Positions 18,725 through 27,752 of a stretch of DNA of 64,000 nucleotides are shown here, piece after piece. Within the stretch, counting starts at the first letter, position 1. Every line of letters begins with the position of its first letter. The DNA is from Roseomonas sp. (lineage in GTDB: Bacteria > Pseudomonadota > Alphaproteobacteria > Acetobacterales > Acetobacteraceae). The notes beneath the pieces were generated by a model. It was not told the origin of the DNA, made no database searches, and saw nothing but the letters and a program-made list of their open reading frames with translations. The position numbers and the translations under genes were made by a program. Location of the stretch: positions 55,309 to 119,308 of the forward strand of contig JADCGA010000003.1 in assembly GCA_020249265.1 (NCBI GenBank), in the 5' to 3' direction.

Positions 18725-19462
18725 ATGTTTGATCTGACTGGCAAGACTGCCCTTATCACCGGCGCCACGGGCGGCATTGGCGCGGGCGTGGCCCGTGCGC
18801 TGCATGCCCAGGGTGCCACGGTTGCCATCACCGGCCGCCGCGCCGCGGAATTGGACGCACTCGCCACTGAACTTGGCTCACGCGTCATTGTAGCACCTGC
18901 TGATCTGGCGGACCCAGAAGCGCCGGCGAAGCTGGTTGAGAAAATCGAGACCGAGGCAGGTGGCTTGGATATTCTGGTGAATAATGCCGGCTTCACGCGG
19001 GATATGCTGGCGCTCCGCATGGGTGATGCGGATTGGAATGCGGTGCTGGAAGTGGATTTGACCGCGCCGTTTCGCCTGGCGCGTGCTGCGCTGCGCGGCA
19101 TGATGAAAAAGCGCCAGGGGCGGATTATTTCCATCGCGTCCATCGTTGGCGTCACCGGCAATGCCGGTCAGGCGAATTACGCCGCCGCCAAGGCGGGCTT
19201 GATTGGCATGTCCAAGTCCTTGGCGCAGGAAGTGGCAACGCGCGGCGTGACGGTGAATGTGGTGGCCCCCGGCTTCGTGAAGACCGCGATGACGGATGCG
19301 CTGAATGAGGCGCAAAAAACCGCGCTGCTGACGCGCATCCCGACCCAGCGCATGGGCTCGCCCGAGGATATCGCCGCCGCCGTGGTGTATCTGGCGAGCA
19401 ATGAGGCCGGCTGGGTCACCGGCCAGACTTTGCATGTCAATGGCGGCATGGCGATGATCTGA
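18725..19462 (+). CDS. fabG: 3-oxoacyl-[acyl-carrier-protein] reductase FabG
   Basis: NADPH-dependent short-chain reductase of fatty-acid elongation, 245 residues. Cofactor motif [16 protein letters not shown] motif, catalytic Ser139, Tyr152 and Lys156 (NYAAAKAG), and the C-terminal [13 protein letters not shown] are present. The ATG at 18725 is preferred over one 9 nt upstream because the AGGG site is then properly spaced and the protein matches the family length. The expected acpP and fabF do not follow. Confidence 0.93.
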   Translation: MFDLTGKTALITGATGGIGAGVARALHAQGATVAITGRRAAELDALATELGSRVIVAPADLADPEAPAKLVEKIETEAGGLDILVNNAGFTRDMLALRMGDADWNAVLEVDLTAPFRLARAALRGMMKKRQGRIISIASIVGVTGNAGQANYAAAKAGLIGMSKSLAQEVATRGVTVNVVAPGFVKTAMTDALNEAQKTALLTRIPTQRMGSPEDIAAAVVYLASNEAGWVTGQTLHVNGGMAMI

Positions 19463-19473
19463 AGGGGCTGGCC

Positions 19474-19761
19474 ATGGTTGAGAAATTGAGTACTGCTGAA
19501 CGGGCCGGACTTCCGGCCATTTTGCCAGAATGGAAGCTGGTGGAAGGGCGCGATGCCATCACGCGCAGCTTCCGCTTCAAGGATTTTTCCGAGGCTTGGG
19601 GCTTTATGGCGCGCGTGGCCTTGCTTGCCGAAGCGCAGGACCATCACCCGGAATGGTTCAATGTCTGGAACCGGGTGGAGATTACGCTCACCACCCATGA
19701 CGCAAGCGGGCTTTCAGCGCGGGATGTCAGGCTCGCCAAGGCGATAGACGCCATCGCCTGA
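19474..19761 (+). CDS. 4a-hydroxytetrahydrobiopterin dehydratase (pterin-4a-carbinolamine dehydratase)
   Basis: A 95-residue protein matching the PCD/DCoH family from end to end: [21 protein letters not shown], then [20 protein letters not shown] with the active-site HHP, then [21 protein letters not shown]. It recycles oxidised pterin cofactors of aromatic amino-acid hydroxylases or acts as a moonlighting factor; no hydroxylase gene is nearby. It begins 11 nt after fabG. Confidence 0.93.
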   Translation: MVEKLSTAERAGLPAILPEWKLVEGRDAITRSFRFKDFSEAWGFMARVALLAEAQDHHPEWFNVWNRVEITLTTHDASGLSARDVRLAKAIDAIA

Positions 19762-19770
19762 ATACAAGCA

Positions 19771-19925
19771 TCTTCGGTGATTTTTTGGCCCTGCCGATAC
19801 GCTTGGGACGGAGTCCGGGCGTCATGCTGCGGCCACCAAAAGCTTTGGCAGGCGAACCAGGTTGTAAGCCGCCATCGCAAGCGTGAATTGCCAGTCCAGC
19901 TTGGGCAGCCCGCGATGGCGCGCCT
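19771..19925 (-). repeat. IS-derived repeat, copy 2 (inverted relative to 7579-7737)
   Basis: Minus-strand counterpart of the repeat at 7579-7737, sharing the transposase 3' end and the downstream flank containing TCCGTCCCAAGCGTATCGG and the CCAAAAAAT stretch. The copies differ at scattered positions, so they are old rather than recent duplicates. Confidence 0.75.
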
Positions 19926-19962
19926 TGCGCAGGCCAGCCGCCATCTTGGCCCAGCCAAAGGC
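19822..19962 (-). pseudogene. 3' remnant of a DDE transposase (IS fragment, copy 2)
   Basis: Minus strand reading gives AFGWAKMAAGLRKARHRGL followed by PKLDWQFTLAMAAYNLVRL and PKLLVAAA-stop, the C-terminal end of an IS transposase. The codon just before AFGW is TGA where an intact gene should continue, and no upstream catalytic region remains. It is better preserved than the copy at 7491-7679. Confidence 0.75.
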
Positions 19963-20335
19963 TCAATCCCGGCTTCGAGCAGCCTTCGGTATACTCTTTC
20001 CAGGCATAGTGGGCGTTCTCAATCGGTCATTGCGACACCTTATTTTGAGAAGGGTACGATGGCACGAGGCAAGCGAAGATCAGAACAATGCAGGCGAGCG
20101 GCTTTGTATTCCCTCGGGCGCTGACGGGGATCAGTTAAAGCTTGAATGCGCCATGACCGGCACTGCGGCCAGGATGTCGTCGGGCCATAAGGGCATCCAA
20201 AGCGGAAATTCCGATGTTCGTGAACGTAGCGGCGCGCCTCTCGCGCCTTTTTGGCAAAATGGCCAGGTTGCCTTATACGGACGAAAATTTTTTGACAGAT
20301 ATCTTCAAGAATAATGCTGCGGGGCATCCAAAAAT
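19963..20335. other. Gene-free stretch upstream of the FadL-like gene
   Basis: About 370 nt with no supportable gene. Short frames exist but show no family features. Near its end a TTGACA at about 20301 precedes the FadL-like gene, but no convincing -10 hexamer lies at the right distance. The left part may be eroded IS sequence belonging to the adjacent transposase remnant. Confidence 0.5.
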
Positions 20336-21712
20336 ATGGTCAGAACATTCCTGGACTACCAAGGGCAGACCAGGAAGTGCGTTTTGGGCACTCTGGCTGC
20401 GCTATGTGCCGCGCCGTTCCTGCAGGCCAGCTTGGCTCAGGCCGCCGGCTATCAGGTCATCTCGCAAAGCACCTCCGTGCTGGGATCGGCACAAGCAGGC
20501 ATGTCAGCCGGTCCCTATGATCTCAGCCGGCTTTCGCTCAATCCGGCGGCACTCGGCCTCGGCTCCGGATTTGAGATCGCGTTGAATCTCACTGGCATTT
20601 CGACCAGCCAGACCATGCGGGATAGCGCCGGCACCACATCCCTCGGAACCCCACTGAGTGGCGGGAACGGGGGCGATTCAGGCGGGGTATTTGGTCTGCC
20701 TAGTTTTTATGCGGGCTATTCGCTTGATGATCGTACGCGCCTTGGCATCGGCGTGACCTCCTATTTCGGGCTCGGGTCAAAATGGGATTCAGGGTGGCAG
20801 GGGCGCTACTATGCTGGTTCAGCCTCCCTGGCGGTGGTTGACATTACGCCGGTCATTTCCTTTCAGCCGATTCCTTCCCTCATCATCGCGGGCGGGCCGG
20901 TCTTTGAATACGCCCGCACCAAGACCAATACCGCGATTGATTTCGGGTCCATTGATGTGGCGCGGACCGGCGGCGCCTTCGGTGGCGACCCAGGGGGCAG
21001 CGACGGCTCGCTTGCCACGCGCGCCACGAGCTGGGCGGCAGGGTACATCCTTGGCGCAACTTATGACCTGTTCGAGGGTACGCGCCTTGGCGCTTCCTAC
21101 CGTTCCGAGTTGCGGCACGGGCAGCGCGGCACGGCGGATTTCGGCCTGGGCGGCCCCACCGGTCAGGGGCTTGCGGCAGCCACCGGCGCCTTCGCGGACA
21201 GCAGGATCAGGAACAGTCTCGACAATCCTGCGACGCTTACCTTCGGCCTATCACAGCAGATCACGCCATCCTTCACGCTTTTCGCTGACGCGCGGCGCAC
21301 GTTTTGGAGCAGCGTGAAACACCTCACCATTTCATTCGACAACCCCGCCAATCCAGAGGCGGTGACGGTTTTGGACTTGCGCGATTCATGGTTTTTTACC
21401 CAGGGTGGCCGTTATCAGATCAATGAACGCCTCGCGGTGCGCGCCGGCGCCGCCTATGACGCGGCCGCAACGCGGACCCCGACGCGCAGCCCCATTCTTG
21501 CGGAAAACACCAGCTATTGGGTCGCTGCGGGTCTTGAAGCGCAGTTGAGCGAGAACCTGAGGCTTGATTTCGCCCTTGGTCATCGCTTCATGGCTGATGC
21601 ACCCATAGCACTTTCGTCAACGCAAACAGGCAATGCCGTACGCGGCAATTACCGCGGCACAGCCAGTACCAGTGCCGATTTTGCCGCCATCCAAATGACC
21701 TGGCGCTTTTGA
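20336..21712 (+). CDS. OmpP1/FadL/TodX family outer-membrane transport protein
   Basis: A 458-residue beta-barrel channel for hydrophobic molecules. A signal peptide ends at the ASLAQA-A region (residue ~36), and the mature N-terminus AGYQVISQSTSVLGSAQAG aligns in pattern with the FadL hatch start, with the LSLNPAAL motif following. Many alternating hydrophobic strands follow and the last residues end in Phe (QMTWRF), as expected for BAM recognition. Its stop codon overlaps the start of the cyclase-ATPase gene (TGATG), a direct coupling to a signalling protein that is not usual for this family. Confidence 0.88.
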   Translation: MVRTFLDYQGQTRKCVLGTLAALCAAPFLQASLAQAAGYQVISQSTSVLGSAQAGMSAGPYDLSRLSLNPAALGLGSGFEIALNLTGISTSQTMRDSAGTTSLGTPLSGGNGGDSGGVFGLPSFYAGYSLDDRTRLGIGVTSYFGLGSKWDSGWQGRYYAGSASLAVVDITPVISFQPIPSLIIAGGPVFEYARTKTNTAIDFGSIDVARTGGAFGGDPGGSDGSLATRATSWAAGYILGATYDLFEGTRLGASYRSELRHGQRGTADFGLGGPTGQGLAAATGAFADSRIRNSLDNPATLTFGLSQQITPSFTLFADARRTFWSSVKHLTISFDNPANPEAVTVLDLRDSWFFTQGGRYQINERLAVRAGAAYDAAATRTPTRSPILAENTSYWVAAGLEAQLSENLRLDFALGHRFMADAPIALSSTQTGNAVRGNYRGTASTSADFAAIQMTWRF

Positions 21713-24700
21713 TGGACGCCCGGCCTATTGCCGCTTCGCTCACGCCTTATGTTTCGGCGCTGTTGGGCGCCAATATCGCCCGCGGCGCCGCTGCGGAGAG
21801 TATGCAGGGTGCGGTGCTGCTGCTTGACATCGTTGATTCAACCGGTCTTGCAAATCGTTACGCGGCAGAGGGACCTGAAGGCGCCGAACGCCTGGGCGAA
21901 GCGCTTGCGGCGCATCTGCGCCCGGTCTTTGAGCTGGTGGCGGCGCGTGGCGGGGACATTGTCGCGATGGAGGGGGATTCCATCACCGCGGTCTGGCGTG
22001 ACGCGCCCGAATTGCCGCCGGCTGCCGGTCGCGCCGAGGCTACCGCGCTGGCGCTCAGCGCCCTGCTGGAAGGCAAGTCCATCCGCCAGCGTATCGTGGT
22101 TGCTGCGGGGGCGCTGCATGCCCTGCCGCTTTCCTTGGGCAATGGCAAAAACCTTTTTCTCCTTGCCGGCCCGCCGCTACGCGCCTTGGGGGTGCTTGTG
22201 GCCGATTGCCCCCCCAATCAGGTGCTGCTTGCACCCGGCATAAACCCAAGCCCCGAAATCATTGGGCTACCGCCAGAAACCCAATGCCCGGATGCTACGC
22301 TTGCGCCCTATCTGCCCGCGGGCATCTCTGCGCGGGCAGCACTTGCCGGTTCGGGCTGGTCTACCGAATTCCGAACTGTCACCGCCATCCTGCTGCGCCT
22401 CGATGGGTTCTTGCCAGAAACCAATGCAGGTGGGCCGCTGGGCCGTGTGCTTCAGCTCATTCAAGGTACGATTGAAGGGTTGGGCCTTGGCATTTTCGAA
22501 GTGATTGAAGGCGACAAAGGCACCATCATCGGCATCTTCGCAGGCTTGCCGCCCTATGTGCTGGATCAAAATGCTGCTGGTGCGCTGGAAGCCGCGCGGC
22601 GCATCGCCGCTTTGCTTGAAGCACAGTCAATCCCTTTTGGCATCGGTGTCGCGACAGGGCGCGCCTTTACAAGTGAGGTGGGCTCGGATCGTCGCAGGCT
22701 TCGGGTCATCCTGGGCCCTGTCATGTCGCTCGCTGCAAGGCTGATGCAGGTCTCACGGTCTGAGGTGCTGGCGGATCCTGAAACAGTCGGCAGTGCCGGC
22801 GCCCGGTTCAGCTTTGATGAACCCACTCTCCTGTCAACCAAGGGCCGCGCCGAGCCCGTGCCCGTGCGGCGCCTGCTTGGCAGGAGCGCCAGCGGGCCGG
22901 CGGCTGCACTGGCTGAGCATGGCCGCCTTATTGGCCGTGATGACGAAAAAGCACATCTTGCTGCCTTCTTGGATCATGCGCCCGGCGGCTTGGCCGTGAT
23001 TGTTGGAGAGGCCGGGGTCGGCAAATCAAGGCTATTGGCCCAAGCCCTGAGCCTGGCACAGGAGCGAGGCCGACTTGTTCTGCCGGCAGCAGCACAAGCC
23101 ATTGAACAGGATACGGCCTACTACATCCTTCGACCGATCCTGACGCTTTTGCTTGGCCTGACAGACCAGGCGACACCTGCCGATATCGCTTTGCGTTTGC
23201 GGGAAATTCTTGCCGATCAAGCAATGCTTGGACGTGCCGAAGCGCTGACTGATATTCTGCCAATAGACCTTGAAGCGCTTGGCCCGCAGCAGGCGCTATC
23301 GGGCGCCGCCCGGCCGGCTGCGGTGACGGAAATCATGCTGCGCCTCATCACGGCGCAGGACCCACCGAAGCTCTTGCTGCTTGATGATGTGCAATGGCTT
23401 GATGGGTCTTCGGCACAGATAATCGCCGCATTGTTGCGCCGTGCGCCAGGCCTTTTGGCGATCATCGGCAGTCGGCCACTCGAAGCCGAGGCACGGTCCG
23501 AAATACGCAGCCTTGTCGCCATGGCGGGACGGACCTTTTCGCTCTCGCGGCTGGATCGTACGGCGACGGCGGAATTGGTGCGCGGCTTCCTTGGCGTCAG
23601 CGCCGTACCAGCCCGCCTGGCGGATTTCATTCATGACCGCAGCGAAGGGCTGCCGCTGCACGCCGAACAGCTGCTGCTTGCGATGCGCGAACGCGGAATG
23701 CTGCATTTTTCGCCAGATGGGCGGCAGGTTGAGGCAGTTCTGAGAGATGACACTGGCATCGAAACGCTGCGTGATGTCATTCTTCATCGTGTTGACAGGC
23801 TTCCAACAGAGCAACAACTGGTACTGAAAGTGGCAAGCGTTCTTGGCCGCACGCTGGACCCGGCCTTGCTTGCCGCCATCCATCCGGAAGGTTCCCTACC
23901 GCAGGAGGAGATCCAGGCGCTTGAGGATTCCGGCATGCTGCAACGTGAGGGAAAACTACTGGCCTTTCACCATATCCGAATCCAGGAAGCCGTCTATGAT
24001 CTTTTGCCTTTCGCGCAGCGCCGCAACCTTCACCGCGCCGCCGCCGAGGCCACTGAAGCCATTCATCGTCAGGATCTTGACCAGCATTGCGCCTTGCTCG
24101 CGACGCATTGGGAAAGGGCTGGCGAGCCCGCGCGGGGGGCAAGCTGGCGTCTGCGTGCCGCGGCGCGCGCCTTGGCGAGTGCCGCGCATCTCGACACGCT
24201 TGCCCATCTGCGCGTCGTTGCAGCGCAAGGCGGGTATGAGAAGCTTTTTCCTGACGTTGAACAGCGCAGAGCCTATGCGCGACTATTCGGTCTTGCGGCG
24301 GATGAAGCATCTGAGTTCGAGACAGCTCATGCGTGGCTGATGGATTACGCGCGGCTATGTGGCGTGCGTGTGCCTCAAGGTGGGGGCGCCACAGTCGGCG
24401 GCATCATGATGGAAATTTGCAAGCAGTCGTTGCTCCGCGCCCGGCTTCTGCGGCCCCACCGCAAACCCGAACTTGTCGCGCGGGCAGCGGCGAATTCATC
24501 GCTGCATTGGCGCCTTTCCGAACACGGCTATTTTCAGGGGGATCCGATAAGAATTCTTCATAGCCAGCTTGTCGCCCTTAATGAAGCCGAGTTTGGGCTT
24601 GCGCCGCGGGATATGGCGATTGCTTCCGGTGGCCTGTCTATCGCCCTTTCCCTTGGCGGCATGCGGAACCTTGCCCATTATTATCAACGCCGCGCGATCA

Positions 24701-25566
24701 CCCTTGGTGAAACCACTGATGCCTGGACGCAGGGCATGGCGTATCTGCTTGCAGCGGTGCAGGCGACAACCATCGGCGATTGGCCGCGCACCATCCGGCA
24801 ATCCGAAACCGCGGCCGATATCTTCACTTCCATCGGGGAGCATTATCGCTTCGGGACCAGCACCGTAATGCTTGCCTATGGGCGACTTGCGCTTGGGGAA
24901 CTTTCTGCTGCGCGGGCCCTGCTGTTACCCTTCGGCGAATTCGCCGAAGGGCTTGACAATCCACCGGTAAGGGGCTGGACGCTGATGGCCCGCGCATTGA
25001 TGGACCTGAAGTTGGGCGCTTCGCCGGCCGTGGCCTTGGAACGTCTTGACCTGGTTCAGGAGAAATGGCTCTCGGCGGGGGAACGCGTGATGTGGCATTG
25101 CCTGATTGGCGCTGCCGCATTTGCGGCGGGTGATCATTCGCGCGCCGCGCATGAATGCGATATCGCCATCGGCCTGATGCGCAATATTCTTGGCGTTGGC
25201 CACGCCTATCATGCGGTTGCTGCCATGACGTCAGCCTGTCAGGTCATGGCGCAGGATGGTACGCCGCAATCGAAGGCGCGTGCTAATGACGCATTGTTCC
25301 AGGCGCGTCGTTTCGCCAAACGAATCGCCGCTGGGCAGCCCTATATCTTCTGGCTTGAAGGCCGCGCCGCGCAAATGAATGCAGCACCAGCCAAGGCAGT
25401 GCGCTGCTTTCGGCGTGGCCTTGCCTTGGCTGAACGAAACGGCATGCCGTTTGAGGCTGCGCTCTGCCTAAGCGCGCTTGGTGAGCCCGCGCGCGCAGCA
25501 TCGCGGCTTGCGCCAACGGGCATGAACGCCTGGATGGAATTCGACGTGAGGGTAACGAAGCAATGA
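21712..25566 (+). CDS. Tandem class III cyclase-domain / AAA-like ATPase / helical-repeat signalling protein
   Basis: A 1284-residue cytoplasmic protein. Residues ~30-190 form a class III nucleotide-cyclase domain with the two metal-binding Asp positions kept (LLLDIVDST, Asp39; EGDSITAVW, Asp89). Residues ~215-400 form a second cyclase-like domain in which the first metal-Asp motif is lost (AILLRLDGF) but IGVATGRAFTSEVGS and MSLAARLMQVS remain. Then a P-loop ATPase with Walker A GEAGVGKS (Gly432-Ser439) and Walker B LLLLDDVQW (Asp558-Asp559), and a long Ala-rich helical C-terminus of TPR-like character. This order resembles mammalian soluble adenylyl cyclase and related bacterial proteins. 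Catalytic activity is not proven by sequence. ATG at 21712 overlaps the FadL-like stop; its stop overlaps the next start (ATGA). Confidence 0.85.
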   Translation: MDARPIAASLTPYVSALLGANIARGAAAESMQGAVLLLDIVDSTGLANRYAAEGPEGAERLGEALAAHLRPVFELVAARGGDIVAMEGDSITAVWRDAPELPPAAGRAEATALALSALLEGKSIRQRIVVAAGALHALPLSLGNGKNLFLLAGPPLRALGVLVADCPPNQVLLAPGINPSPEIIGLPPETQCPDATLAPYLPAGISARAALAGSGWSTEFRTVTAILLRLDGFLPETNAGGPLGRVLQLIQGTIEGLGLGIFEVIEGDKGTIIGIFAGLPPYVLDQNAAGALEAARRIAALLEAQSIPFGIGVATGRAFTSEVGSDRRRLRVILGPVMSLAARLMQVSRSEVLADPETVGSAGARFSFDEPTLLSTKGRAEPVPVRRLLGRSASGPAAALAEHGRLIGRDDEKAHLAAFLDHAPGGLAVIVGEAGVGKSRLLAQALSLAQERGRLVLPAAAQAIEQDTAYYILRPILTLLLGLTDQATPADIALRLREILADQAMLGRAEALTDILPIDLEALGPQQALSGAARPAAVTEIMLRLITAQDPPKLLLLDDVQWLDGSSAQIIAALLRRAPGLLAIIGSRPLEAEARSEIRSLVAMAGRTFSLSRLDRTATAELVRGFLGVSAVPARLADFIHDRSEGLPLHAEQLLLAMRERGMLHFSPDGRQVEAVLRDDTGIETLRDVILHRVDRLPTEQQLVLKVASVLGRTLDPALLAAIHPEGSLPQEEIQALEDSGMLQREGKLLAFHHIRIQEAVYDLLPFAQRRNLHRAAAEATEAIHRQDLDQHCALLATHWERAGEPARGASWRLRAAARALASAAHLDTLAHLRVVAAQGGYEKLFPDVEQRRAYARLFGLAADEASEFETAHAWLMDYARLCGVRVPQGGGATVGGIMMEICKQSLLRARLLRPHRKPELVARAAANSSLHWRLSEHGYFQGDPIRILHSQLVALNEAEFGLAPRDMAIASGGLSIALSLGGMRNLAHYYQRRAITLGETTDAWTQGMAYLLAAVQATTIGDWPRTIRQSETAADIFTSIGEHYRFGTSTVMLAYGRLALGELSAARALLLPFGEFAEGLDNPPVRGWTLMARALMDLKLGASPAVALERLDLVQEKWLSAGERVMWHCLIGAAAFAAGDHSRAAHECDIAIGLMRNILGVGHAYHAVAAMTSACQVMAQDGTPQSKARANDALFQARRFAKRIAAGQPYIFWLEGRAAQMNAAPAKAVRCFRRGLALAERNGMPFEAALCLSALGEPARAASRLAPTGMNAWMEFDVRVTKQ

Positions 25567-27752
25567 CCAAGCGACGCATCATCATCCTGGGCGGCGGCAT
25601 TGGCGGGTTGACCACCGCCTATTACCTTTCGCGCACACCAGAATTGCGCGATCGTTTTGATGTGACCGTGCATCAGATGGGCTGGAAGCTTGGCGGCAAG
25701 ATATCTTCCGGACGGGATGAGCAGGGGCGCAATCTGGAGCATGGCCTGCATATCTGGTTCGGCTGCTACGACAATGCCTTTCGCATGCTGCAAGAAATCT
25801 ATGCCCATCATCAGCCACCGCCAGGATCGCCTTTCCGTACCTGGCGCGACGTGGTCTCAGCGCAGGACTTCACCCCCATTGGTGTGCGCATTGGTGAAAA
25901 ATGGGGCTTCGCTTCCATCGAATGGCCACGCAATGACGCCACCCCAGGCGAGGCGCGCCTATTCCCGACCCTGTGGGAGATGTTCAGCCAGATTATCCAT
26001 GCAGCCTGGATCCTGATTGAGCGTGGTTGGCTCGGCAATCCGCCGACCACCCTTCCGCAAGAGAATGATCTGCGCAAACGCCTGTTGCAGGTTATTGCGA
26101 CAGGCGAGGAATCCGCTGACAACGCCAGTGCAATAAACCTTCTCCATTCGCTCAGGGCGGGCAGTCTTTCCGGCAGTGGGCTTGCGCGCCTGCTGCATTG
26201 GGCAATGAGTTTGCTTAGTGCCGGTCCCTTGAACCTGGATCGTCAGACACTTCACGATCTTGCCGAAGCAACACGCCATTTGCGCGATAGCATCCTGTCA
26301 AGCGAAGCCGGCAAGCTGACGGATGCGGCGACCGCAAAAGTTTTCCGGGAAGCCTTTCATGTCGGGCTTACCCTTATCGCGGGCGCATTTTTGGATGTCA
26401 TCCGTGAAGACAAACCGCTCGAAGCGCTGGACGATATCGAATTTCGCGCCTGGTTGCTCAAGCACCATGCCGATCCGACGATTGTTGCGCAATCCAGCGT
26501 CGTACGCGCCCTTTATGACACGGCCTTTTTCTACGAGGATGGTGATCCCGCCAAACCTACGGTCGGTGCCGGTTGTGCCATCGGCGTCATCCTGCGCCTG
26601 GTCGCGACCTATAAGGGTTCGATGGCCTGGGAGTTGCAGGGCGGCATGGGTGACGTGTTCATTGCGCCGCTGTACCAGCGACTTGTCGAACAGGGGGTGC
26701 ACTTCGAATTCTTCAGCAAGGTCAGGGCCATTACGCCGGCAGCGGATCGCAACGCCATCGCTTCGGTTGATGTCATCAAGCAAGCCGAAATGCTGCCAGG
26801 CTATGCGCTGCTGAAGCGCTTTGATGGCATTGATTGCTGGCTGGCCGAACCTGATTGGACGCATTTGAAGGATGGGGAACGGCTGAGGGCGGCAGGAGTG
26901 GATTTTGAAAGCCATTGGTGTGCTGAGCCACCGGTGGCTACGCGGACCCTGCACCGCGGTGTTGATTTTGACGATGTCGTGCTTGCCATGCCGGTAGGCA
27001 CCTGGAAGAAATTGAATGACGAAGCTGGGCCATGCGATGCCCTGCTGGCGCGCGGGGGGGCCTTCGCGGACTTCACTAAGGCACTTGGCATTGTACCTAC
27101 AATTGCCATTCAGCTTTGGACTTCTGTTGATGCCAAGACCATGGGCTGGGTTGGGACGCGCCCGGCCGTGGTAGCCGGGCCTGAGCCGATCTGCGTCTGG
27201 GCCGATATGTCGCAAGTGCTGCGAACTGAAACCCCGATGATGCCGCCGGCGCTTGGGCTGCATTATCTTTGCGGCACCTACCCGACACAGCTTTATGCGC
27301 GACCGTCACGGGAAACCGATACGCCAGCCCGCGCCGAGTCCGAGGTCCATGCCATAGCGTTGAAATTCCTCCAGCACGACGCCAGCAGCTACTGGCCGCT
27401 TTCAGTGGACGCACAGGGCTTCCTATGGCCATTTCTGGCTGATCCCAGTGGGGGTGAAGGCCAGGCACGGCTCGCCGCGCAGTATATTCGTGCCAATATT
27501 GATCCGAGCGAATGCTGCGTACGGTCGGATGTCGGCACCACGAAGTTCCGTCTGGGCCCTGATGAAACCGGGTTTGATGGCCTATGGCTGGCTGGCGAAA
27601 GCACACGCAACGGCTTCAATGCCACCTGCGTTGAGGCCACGGTCATGTCAGGCATGGCGGCGGCAAACAAGATCGGTGGGCTTGACCTTGATATTGTCGG
27701 CTATGACTTTCCTCGTTGGAAACCATCATTTCTCTCAAGGAAAACCCCATGA
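25563..27752 (+). CDS. FAD-dependent amine-oxidase/phytoene-desaturase-like oxidoreductase (copy A)
   Basis: A 729-residue flavoprotein with an N-terminal dinucleotide-binding motif LGGGIGGLTTAYYLS (residues ~9-23), the GWKLGGKISSGRD substrate/FAD segment, and EHGLHIWFGCYDNAF. A C-terminal FAD motif GLWLAGESTRNGFNATCVEA is followed by VMSGMAAA. This is the desaturase/hydroxysqualene-dehydroxylase-like superfamily, but with insertions making it ~200-250 residues longer than those enzymes. No signal peptide. It overlaps both neighbours by 4 nt. A paralogue lies at 28736-30820. The substrate is unknown; a lipid or isoprenoid is a guess from family and context. Confidence 0.8.
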   Translation: MTKRRIIILGGGIGGLTTAYYLSRTPELRDRFDVTVHQMGWKLGGKISSGRDEQGRNLEHGLHIWFGCYDNAFRMLQEIYAHHQPPPGSPFRTWRDVVSAQDFTPIGVRIGEKWGFASIEWPRNDATPGEARLFPTLWEMFSQIIHAAWILIERGWLGNPPTTLPQENDLRKRLLQVIATGEESADNASAINLLHSLRAGSLSGSGLARLLHWAMSLLSAGPLNLDRQTLHDLAEATRHLRDSILSSEAGKLTDAATAKVFREAFHVGLTLIAGAFLDVIREDKPLEALDDIEFRAWLLKHHADPTIVAQSSVVRALYDTAFFYEDGDPAKPTVGAGCAIGVILRLVATYKGSMAWELQGGMGDVFIAPLYQRLVEQGVHFEFFSKVRAITPAADRNAIASVDVIKQAEMLPGYALLKRFDGIDCWLAEPDWTHLKDGERLRAAGVDFESHWCAEPPVATRTLHRGVDFDDVVLAMPVGTWKKLNDEAGPCDALLARGGAFADFTKALGIVPTIAIQLWTSVDAKTMGWVGTRPAVVAGPEPICVWADMSQVLRTETPMMPPALGLHYLCGTYPTQLYARPSRETDTPARAESEVHAIALKFLQHDASSYWPLSVDAQGFLWPFLADPSGGEGQARLAAQYIRANIDPSECCVRSDVGTTKFRLGPDETGFDGLWLAGESTRNGFNATCVEATVMSGMAAANKIGGLDLDIVGYDFPRWKPSFLSRKTP

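Noticed and set aside
20040..20327. Small frames in the gap before the FadL-like gene
   Set aside because: No ribosome site, no family similarity and composition unlike the coding neighbours.
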